DNA from: Thereva unica
Taxonomy: Eukaryota; Arthropoda; Insecta; Diptera; Therevidae
Direction of reading: 5' to 3'
DNA: 64,000 bases
Assembly (NCBI GenBank): GCA_949987705.1
Contig: CATLJY010000847.1
Coordinates: 1 to 64,000, forward strand
Numbering within the stretch: the stretch's first letter is position 1; the number at the start of each line of letters is the position of its first letter. The position numbers and the translations under genes were made by a program. Shown in pieces: positions 56,067 through 64,000 of this stretch. A model generated the notes under the pieces. The model worked only from the letters and a program-made list of their open reading frames with translations. It had not been told where the DNA came from and ran no database searches.

Positions 56067-58448
56067 AACCTTTAAAAATATATTAAATTAACCTAACTAG
56101 TAACATTTTTTTTTTCTATTAAATCGAGATCCGATTCAAGAAGTAATAAAAAAGCGGGTAAGATGGGGTACCTACCCTGTCTTACCCGCAAGTAGATACC
56201 CCATCTTTCCCAAACTACACTCCAAGTTTTAATAATTTTTTTGAGGTTATAAAACTAAGCATGCCGGAACGAGTTATTAAGTTTAGAATAGTAAAATAAA
56301 CAAATATCAATAAAAAATATAAGGTAGATCTTGTACACCATATATTTAGTACCGTCACGCACTTAATAAACGTCAAAAATTAGATAAAACCACATCAAAT
56401 TTGAAAAACATTGAAAAACTACTTACCAAATGACAACGCGCACACCTTCGACCAAAATATCTTTGACACTGAAAACTACTTCAAAATGGCGTCAGAAGGC
56501 GTTAGGAGAACATTTCTAGCAACATCGCATCATCAGTTTTGTTAAGGTCCCCATCTTACCTCGCTACCCCGTCTTACCCCACCTTCCCCTACGTTAACAT
56601 TAAACGGAAGACTTCAGGCTACCCAACAACAATGACGGATGGTAAAGCCCACACCTCGTGCCCCCAAGTAATTTGTAGCATGTTTGCTGATAGGTTTGCT
56701 GAAATTTATAGCCCCTTGTCCAGCGCAGCACACGATGTAACTGACTCGCACACTCACACTTCCCTTTTCAATGGTATATCCCTTTCTGTTGATGAGATCA
56801 TGGCGGGTCTGAACAATATTGATATCAAAAAAGGTAATGGTCCCGACAATCTCCCTCCTATTTTCCTGCAGCACTGCTCGCAACATATCGCGTTTTCCCT
56901 TTATCTCATCTTTAACAAATCTTTATCGTTGGGAAAGTTTCCCAAGCTGTGGAAGAAATCCTACCTAACGCCAATCTATAAATCCGGTGACAAGCACTCG
57001 GTAGACAACTATAGGGGCATTGCCATTTTATCATCAATTCCTAAGCTTTTTGAAAAACTTGTTCATGACAGGATTGCGCCTCTTATCGATCCATACCTAA
57101 ACGAACAACAACATGGGTTTCGGAAAGGACGTTCAACAACTTCTAACCTTATGGTCTTTATTTCCGAATTGCTATGCGGTATGGAGAGCGGCCATCAATT
57201 GGATGCTGTGTACACTGATTTCAGCAAGGCCTTCGATCGAGTGGACCACGCCATCCTAATCGCAAAACTATTAAAGTTTGGTATATCAGGTTCTGCCCTG
57301 GAATGGTTAAAATCATATCTGAACGGAAGAACACAAGTTATCAGATTCCAAGGATTTCTATCTAATGAGATCGAAGTAACCTCTGGCGTTCCTCAGGGCA
57401 GTCATCTCGGTCCCCTTCTCTTCAATATTTTCATCTCCGATCTATCCGAAAAATTAGCAAATACTCCACATCTCTTTTAAGCGGATGATCTCAAAATTTA
57501 TAGTGTCATTAAGACCCAAACTGATGCTGCCTTCTTGCAGACAAAGCTCAATGCCCTACACGACTGGTGCACCATAAACAAACTGCAACTTAACACCAGC
57601 AAATGTCATGCAATTACCTTCTCCCACTTAAAAAACACACAGACCCATAACTATTATCTCAATGGCATAATGTTGAATCAGGTTGATCATATCGTAGATC
57701 TAGGCGTCGTCCTAGACAAAAAACTCAATTTCAACCTGCACTACGATAATATAACTGCCAGAACCAACAAACTTCTTGGTTTCATTAAGAGGAGAGCCAA
57801 AGAATTTGGTAATGTATGGGTCACCAAAACACTCTTCTGTTCTTTAGTCCGCCCTATCCTGGAATATGCGTGTCCTATCTGGGATCCTATATTCCAAGTG
57901 AGCACTAGGAGGATCGAATCCATTCAAAAGAGATTTCTTCTTTTTGCCCTGAGACATCTACACAACCCCCATGACTACCAAACCCTGCCGCACTACTTGG
58001 ACAGGCTCAAAGTGCTTGATCTCATGCCGTTGTCTAGCAGGAGGAAACTGCTCATATCTTGCGTTGTCTTTGACGTCCTAAGTGGAAAGCTTAAAGTGCA
58101 GTTTCTGTCGGACAGAATCAAATTCAATGATGTAGTTCGACACACACGACACACTAAACTACTTAGGGAATATCCACACCGCACCGATTACGCAAGGATG
58201 CTGTATGGTTTTTAATAGCCATAGCTCCTCTTTCTCCCCTTCCCTAAACAAGGCATCCTATAAAAAAATACTCAAATCCCTACTAACATAACCCTTCTGA
58301 CAATAGTAGGTTTTTAGTAGCTATCAGTAGTTATAGTAATATTATATTATATTATAAAAGATACACTATGTTTAATCTAAGTTAAGTACATATATGTATA
58401 CCTAGTTTAAGTGTGCCTTGTTTGGCGAATAATAAATAAATAAATAAA

Positions 58449-59898
58449 CTAGTTGGGATGTGGGTTTGACCCCTTCGGTCCACACGATTAACTTCCCAGT
58501 ATGATGAACGAAGATGGAATAAACTGACTTCTTACAAAATAGTTATACGTTTAGCACTAGTGGAATATTGATGACAGAACTGATGACAAAGCAATTCTGA
58601 GAGAATCTAGTTCAAATAACTATAATAGTGGTAAATCAACAAGATTTTTCTAGAGAATTTGTTTTTCCTGAACGTTAGCAAACAAACATTTCCTCCGTAT
58701 TTCGTTCGCTGCACTAAAGCGGGTGTTCAAATTCGTATTGAGCGTGCTGAAGCGCCGTTGACGAGCTGAGAAGCGAATGACTTCATTTGGATATTCCAAA
58801 GCTTTCCGGAGATATTAGCAAAACTGTAAGTGTTAAGTACTTGTCAAACTTGACCAAAAAGAACAAATTTTATGGTAACTACTGGAAATCCCGGGATGAA
58901 CCGCAATTTCCTGAAACTGTATCACGCGTAGAAAACAATTCCCCGTCAAAAAGTGCTAATCCAAGGTTTGAAAATTCGCGCTGTTTGTAAAGGGTAACGA
59001 AATTTTTGCACGATTTTAAAGGTTGTCGGATTTTGAAAAGTGATGTTTTGTTCGAAGGCTATCTCTGTGCAGAACTTAAAAAAGATCACTTCGTTTAGAA
59101 CGGGTCTCATTCCATCGAGTTTATTAGATATGTATTAGCAAAACTTGCCTTCTGACAATTAGCCGAAGTTTTTCTATTTAAACAAAAAAGGCCCGACCGA
59201 ATATTATGAAATTTTTTCAGAGCATTTCTTCATTAATATTATTTTTTCGGCACCTCAATGAAGTCGATATAGTTTTTAGTTCGTGCGGTATCGTGCAGGT
59301 ACAAAAATCATAAACGTCGTTTAAACAAAAACAAAAACGGTTAGACCGAATTTTATGAAAATCTTTTCAGATCATATTTTGGTTAATACTCTTCGAACGG
59401 CACGTCAACTAAGTCGATATCTTTTATAGTTCGCGCACTATCGTGCAGGTACATAAATCACTTATGTCATTTAAACCAAAAAACCCCTCTACCAAATATT
59501 ATAAAAATCTTTTCAGATTATATTGTCGCTAATACGCTTCGAACCGCCTCAAGTAAGTCAATATCTGTCGTGGTTCGGGCGACATCGTGCAGGTACAAAA
59601 ATCACTTACGCCGCTTAAACAAAAAAACGGCTCGACCGAATTTTATGAAAATCTTTTCAGATCATATTTCGGTTAATACGCTTCGAACGACACCCCAACG
59701 AAGTCGATATCAGTTTTGGTTCGCGCGGTATCGTGCAGGAAAAAATGACCACATCCGTACGCACATACACACACACACATACTTCCTCCCAATTTTTTGC
59801 TTAAAATGCTCCTGGGACCTTGAAAGATGAAAATACGTTGAAATTTTCGATTTCGATTTTCGGACCGATTACAATAACTTCCTATACTGGGAAGTTAA
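58449..59898 (-). mobile_element. H4: Helentron/DINE-like repeat, reversed
   Basis: Mirror of H2 and H3: starts with CTAGTTGGGATGTGGG after A and ends with CCTATACTGGGAAGTTAA before T. It sits in the A/T-rich tail of J2. The tandem core (TATCGTGCAGGTAC-type units) and (CA)n near 59765-59780 are present. Confidence 0.85.
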
Positions 59899-59902
59899 TA
59901 AA

Positions 59903-60606
59903 TAATTGATCCTAACACATTAATTAAACCTCTTTTCTGTCTGATTTTAGGCACCAGAGATACTGTTATGATATCCATAACGATATCCATAATATGTTCA
60001 ATCTCGAACACATTAATACTCCTAATTTCCTTGAAATCAAACTCTTAGAAAACACATTCCCAATAGTCAACAAAAATTATCAAAAATTCCTCTTGAAACA
60101 AAATCTCAAATTTCAAGACTTGTAAATTCTTTGTTCAAATGCAACGCTAAATTCAAACCCTTAAAATTGCATAGTCATCATAAAATCCTAAATTTATGAT
60201 AACCACAGCGCGCATGTGCAGCCACACATGTGAAAATCCTTGCCTTGTTTGGCGAATAATAAATTAATAAATAAATAAATAATTGATCCTAACACATTAA
60301 TTAAACCTCTTTTCTGTCTGATTTTAGGCACCAGAGATACTGTTATGATATCCATAACGATATCCATAATATGTTCAATCTGGAACACATTAATACTCCT
60401 AATTTCCTTGAAATCAAACTCTTAGAAAACACATTCCCAATAGTCAACAAAAATTATCAAAAATTCCTCTTGAAACAAAATTTCAAGACTTGTAAATTCT
60501 TTGTTCAAATGCAACGCTAAATTCAAACCCTTAAAATTGCATAGTCATCATAAAATCCTAAATTTATGATAACCACAGCGCGCATGTGCAGCCACACATG
60601 TGAAAA
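59903..60606 (-). repeat. tandem duplication of env N-terminal segment and J2 tail
   Basis: 59903-60238 and 60284-60606 are near-identical, separated by a 45-bp copy of the J2 3' end (CCTTGTTTGGCGAATAATAA...). On the minus strand both copies encode the env segment with a furin-like RQKR site followed by a hydrophobic stretch, which belongs upstream of the part at 53000. The first copy has a 12-bp difference near 60105. H4 is only in the first junction, so it came after the duplication. Confidence 0.8.
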
Positions 60607-60774
60607 TCGTAAACCGTATCAGGTTACAATGCCTCTAAGAGTTTCAACGTATATTTCAAGATAACCAACGGCGTGGGTTATTTTGCTGATAAAGCACGGC
60701 TTCCCTATGTTAGCTGGAAGAAAAGAGATTTAACCAAGTTGAGTTTCGTTAGGACCTTCATTCCGAGCAGTTCG
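60607..60774. other. junction between env remnant and gypsy LTR
   Basis: The plus strand has an open stretch of about 60 codons (about 60620-60807; NASKSFNVYFKITNGVGYF) without an initiation codon. I do not recognise it. The LTR start was not located. Confidence 0.3.
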
Positions 60775-61236
60775 GAATTAATTCACTCCGTTGAGTTAGT
60801 TCGGTAATGATTATTGTTTCTTTTACTTTTTGTCTCAAATAGTAAATCTCAAAGTTTAATCGCAAATTAATTAATTCACTCCGTTCAGTTAGTTCGGTTA
60901 GTTCATTATTGTTTCTTTTGCTTTTGTGTTGAGATCAATGTAAATCTCAAAGTTTAATCTTAAATTTATTAATTCATTCCGTTCAGTTCGGTGATCTTTT
61001 ACTTAGAACTTTCTTACTTATTTAATTACATCATTGATTGATTACGTTTACGTTTATATTTATGTCGTTATGTCGTAACATCTTTTTGAAGTTTTGAATA
61101 AAACATTTGTTATTGTGTACTTCGTACGTTTATTATTGAACTCTTCAAGAAAAATTTAAGTGTTCTATACTGAAACTCCCCGCGGCCGCTCTTCTCCTAA
61201 AGTAGGAAAGCACGGCGGTTCACGGTTTATAACATT
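60775..61236 (+). repeat. gypsy LTR (3' part) with tandem U3 repeats
   Basis: The end is fixed by the primer-binding site two bases later (ends ATAACA). Three diverged ~100-bp repeats (TTAATTCACTCCGTTCAG... near 60777, 60872 and 60972) look like enhancer-type U3 repeats. AATAAA near 61097 is a candidate polyadenylation signal. The 5' limit is uncertain. Confidence 0.65.
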
Positions 61237-61238
61237 TG

Positions 61239-61256
61239 GTGGCAGCGGTGGGATGA
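61239..61256 (+). other. gypsy primer-binding site, tRNA-Leu
   Basis: TGGTGGCAGCGGTGGGAT is complementary to the CCA-terminated 3' end of a tRNA-Leu as I recall it. Confidence 0.75.
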
Positions 61257-61267
61257 ACGAACATCCT

Positions 61268-61490
61268 TAAATCACAACTCACCTTGCAGAGGTACCTGCA
61301 TCCGCAGAGGATCCTGCATATAATTCAACTTTAAATCACAACTCTCCTTGCAGAGGTACCTGCATCCGCAGAGGATCCTGCATATAATTCAACTTTAGAT
61401 TACAACTCACCTTTCAGAGGTACCTGCACCCGCAGAGGATCCTGCAAATAACTCAACTTTAACTTACAACGCATCTTGTAGAGGCGATTC
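61268..61490 (+). repeat. 64-bp leader repeats
   Basis: Three full and one partial copy of a unit with ACAACTCACCTTGCAGAGGT and GCATCCGCAGAGGATCCTGC (starts near 61270, 61332, 61396 and 61460), between the primer-binding site and gag. CTTGCAGAGGT is acceptor-like in each. Confidence 0.88.
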
Positions 61491-62179
61491 TTTAAAACTT
61501 TAAAAACCCAGCGAAGGCACATCGAAGACTCAGCTTCATCAAACGGACATTGGTGGTGCATCAAGCAACCGCCGTTAGCAAGTAAGTGCTCTTTGCTAAA
61601 TTTCCCTTTTTACTTTAAATAAAATAATCAATTGAAAATAAAAATATTAAAGAAAGTTTGACACCTAATAGTGATTTAAAAGTGCATTCAAAAAACTATA
61701 AAGATTTTAAAGAAAAATAAAACTTGAGACTTCGACAGTGTAAACGAAGAAATTTCTTTTTTGCTCCTTTTCCTGAGACTTTTCGATTTAGCGATATTTT
61801 TTTCTCTGAGGCGATCACAACATTAATTTGATCACAAAAAACTACCTTTCGTTTAAGTGTGTCACCCATTTATGTAGTTTCTTTCGAAGCATATAAAAGC
61901 CGAAAAAGGCTCTTTTTATTACGATCCTTTATAAATCCTTGGCGATACGAACAATGTTTTGGTGATTTTTTTTTCTAATCTCAGGTGCTCTGTTCTTATG
62001 TGTTAACACGCCCAGTTGCTATGGAGAACAAAACAAAAACGTGAAAAGGAAGATTTTCCCAAATTTGTTTTAAAAAGTTTACTAGATCGATCCCCGACTT
62101 ACACTCGATCTAGAGCAAGAGCCCTTTCTGAAATTCGACGCCTATTTAAAGAATTACCTTTTTTAACTGTGAAACAAAG
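61491..62179 (+). other. gypsy leader
   Basis: AT-rich, no coding evidence. A donor-like AGCAAGTAAGTGC is at about 61577-61589. Confidence 0.5.
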
Positions 62180-63238
62180 ATGGAAGTGCAAGTAAAGCTA
62201 TCCGATATACATAGTTTAGTACCCTCTTTCAATGGAAACCCTGCCGATCTCCCCAAATTCCTCACGTGTTGCGATTTAATATTTACCTCTTCGACATCGG
62301 AAGCAGACGCAAAATTGTTTCTAAATGTTATAAAACCCCGTCTGGAAGGACCTGCGTTCGAGCTAATTGAATATCAAACATATAATACATGGAACCAATT
62401 AAAAGGGGATTTAAAAGCAAACTTCAAGGAAGCAAAATCACGTTCCTTGATTCAAAATGAATTACGCAAAGTTGTACAAGGGCCTAGAGAAACTGTGCAA
62501 GAATACGGACAGCGTCTTTCTCAAATGTTAACTTCACTAACTTCACTTACTCCACTGTACCAGATGCAGGTGCACGAACGTATTTAATACAAGAAAACAA
62601 TGATTTGACGGTTCGAACTTTTGAAGACGGCATTTTGAGTAATAATCTAAAAATATTAGTAAAAGCCAAAGGCGAAACTACACTTCGCGACTCTATCACA
62701 TATGCAGTCGATCAGAGTCTGCGTATGCCCTCGTACTCCTACCCAAACAAAAACAATGCAAACGCTTCGAAATCACTGCCTATCTGTTCCTTCTGTAAAA
62801 AAAAGGGACACACACAAGACAACTGCTACAATAGATTAAATAGGTTGCACTTCACTCCTCGACCCCAAAACCAGATGATATGCTCCTACTGCCAAAAACC
62901 AAACCACTCTTACGCCAACTGTCGGTCAAGGTTATCGCAGAATGGGCAGCCAAGGTTTAATGGTAACGATAGACAACCTCCGCCTAGACAAAACTTTCAT
63001 TTGTCATGAAACCCGAGTGTCCGACAAAATAACTCTGCTAACGGATGGAGACAAGCAGAAGAACAGGGACAAAGGGTACAATACGTACAAAGACGGCCCA
63101 GGGTACACTACTCCAATGATACCATGGTAGAAATCCCTGCCAGGAATGACATCGAGTCGGAAAACGGGGAAACTCGGGAGGAATTGGTCGGCCATCCTTC
63201 TCGCATCCAAGTAGCAGCCGACATAAGCGGAAATTAGC
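62180..63238 (+). pseudogene. Ty3/gypsy Gag with two zinc knuckles, frameshifted
   Basis: ATG 62180. The capsid-like part (FNGNPADLPKFLTCCDLIF, FKEAKSRSLIQNELRKVVQG) runs to a stop at 62587. The next frame (from about 62605) has VRTFEDGILSNNLKILVKAK and knuckles CSFCKKKGHTQDNC and CSYCQKPNHSYANC. A further shift near 63005 continues to a stop at 63238 through acidic sequence. One or both shifts are disabling. Protease and RT do not follow. Confidence 0.82.
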
Positions 63239-64000
63239 AAGCAGTTGCTCCAATTCCCGCATTATAATCAAAATTTCAACACTAATGCAGAAACAACAGC
63301 AACAGCTTCGATTTTATGTGGAAAGCGGTAACCAAAGCTAAAATCAGCACTAAAATAACATTTCTCTTTTACATTAGCTTGGCTCTGTATACCATGAGGA
63401 TTCAGTATAACATCATAAAACTCCGCTTGATGTTCCTTAAGTTTAACTCTTTTCTTTAAAAGAAAGATACAAACTGATTATTTGGTATTATTAAATAAAT
63501 GAAATGATTATTGAAAATTATTTTCCGTTACTCAATCACCCCTACATAAATTATTCTAACACCCAACATAAAAGATTGCTGCCAACCGAGGAGTTATCCT
63601 TCGAAATTGTCTACTTCAACGTGCTCAAAATACAACATTTTCACGAGCGAAATCCACAAGTATATCAAAGTGACACGTTTCAAAGCTGATGGGTTTTTTT
63701 GTGGAGTATTTTGTGGGGATCTGTACTGTTTCGAAGAATAAGGAATCTGTGACCTTTTTTTTTACAGCTTAACGAAAAGTTATGACTTTGGTAATAAGAC
63801 AAATTCTTCTATTACCAAGTATGCGAGTATTTTTTTTAAATAATACTGGGATCAAAATATTAAAAGGCTTCTTTAATTAAGAGGTACTTTATTTCCGTTT
63901 TACTCTAGCGAGATTAACAAAATGACTGTATGAATGCTCGACTCAAACTGAACAAAATGACTGTATGAATGCTCGACTCAAACTGAACCTTTAATACAAT
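63239..64000. other. unassigned 3' stretch
   Basis: No pol after gag, so an internal deletion or another insertion is likely. A 61-codon frame at 63504-63689 has no recognisable feature. T-rich and A-rich runs are common. Confidence 0.3.
63916..63985 (+). repeat. 35-bp tandem duplication
   Basis: AACAAAATGACTGTATGAAT plus the following 15 bases, twice in perfect tandem. Confidence 0.9.

Larger units (their letters stand above)
53870..56589 (-). mobile_element. pogo-like transposon, internally deleted
   Basis: TA duplication (53868-53869 and 56590-56591), inverted ends GGGGAAGGTGGGGTAAGACG and its mirror. GGGTAAGATGGGG-type repeats lie inside both ends. The host LINE frame FFD-YVN is restored on removal. 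The transposase lacks most of its catalytic domain. It contains a 1184-bp MITE. Confidence 0.92.
53015..58216 (+). pseudogene. J2 endonuclease-RT, split by pogo
   Basis: The endonuclease end shows IFIGSFYIPP, FILGDFNRPNISFIPDEED and KWLDLIFTNSHEE with frameshifts, then WLDRDTRFLRNQRNKLYN and AYSAYINSVGYSIISDPKKF. pogo interrupts after FFD, and the frame resumes YVNIKRKTSGYPTTMTDG at about 56590. RT is open from 56590 to 57477 with FRKGRSTTSNLMVFISELLC and YTDFSKAFDRVDH. The catalytic box is broken by a stop: F-stop-ADDLKIY (TAA at 57478-57480). The C-terminus continues to about 58216. Confidence 0.87.
53000..58448 (+). mobile_element. J2: Jockey/CR1-like LINE, 5'-truncated
   Basis: Starts inside the endonuclease, ends in a TAAA-type tail, and sits in the env gene. 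Same family as J1. It contains the pogo element 53870-56589, and H4 sits in its tail. Confidence 0.88.

Noticed and set aside
63504..63689. 61-codon ORF
   Set aside because: No motif or context supports it.

Overview
The window is eukaryotic, AT-rich and made almost entirely of transposable elements. I see no host gene, tRNA gene, rRNA gene or CRISPR array. An arthropod, most likely an insect, is suggested by the mix: BEL/Pao LTR elements primed by tRNA-Tyr, I-like and Jockey/CR1-like LINEs, an RTE-like LINE, pogo, Tc1 and hAT transposons, a Crypton-like tyrosine recombinase, an errantivirus-type env and DINE/Helentron-like repeats with tandem cores. The species cannot be named from this sequence.

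Layout. (1) 272-31605 is one minus-strand BEL/Pao element (BEL-B). Its left LTR is split by a foldback element (377-11436), which itself carries a satellite array and a young BEL element (BEL-A, 2060-9252), and by a large I-like LINE (11991-24670). The I-LINE is split in turn by a satellite-bearing element (SatE-1, 13444-18606), which holds an RTE-like LINE and a 118-bp-repeat element, and by a Jockey/CR1-like LINE (J1). (2) 31606-42498 holds a degraded Ty3/gypsy element. BEL-B was inserted in its gag, and so was a Crypton-like element (about 31666-37751), which was later hit by a hAT (itself containing two nested elements) and by a Helentron-like repeat. A minus-strand LINE (J3) splits the gypsy RT/RNase H region. 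(3) 42792-50768 has another Helentron-like repeat and a fold-back Tc1 element with two near-identical 2.48-kb SatE copies in one arm. (4) 51300-60606 is a minus-strand errantivirus-type env and LTR, split by LINE J2. J2 contains a pogo element with its own nested MITE, and its tail holds another Helentron-like repeat. (5) 60775-63238 is the LTR, primer-binding site, leader and gag of a plus-strand gypsy element.

The nesting gives a relative chronology. Rejoining the interrupted reading frames (LINE EN, RT linker, tyrosine recombinase, pogo C-terminus, gypsy gag) recovers continuous coding sense, which supports most boundaries and target-site duplications. Nothing here is a cooperating gene set. 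The only long intact reading frames are the BEL-A Gag-protease (899 codons) and the RTE-like RT (about 530 codons).

Most interesting: the SatE family, whose 269-bp satellite is dense in YY1/Pho-like ATGGCGGC motifs and shares a core with an otherwise different 126-bp satellite; the nine-copy hairpin array with compensatory changes inside the BEL-A LTR, in an intact Gag-protease-only element; and the Crypton-like element with a palindromic, recombinase-site-like sequence at one end.
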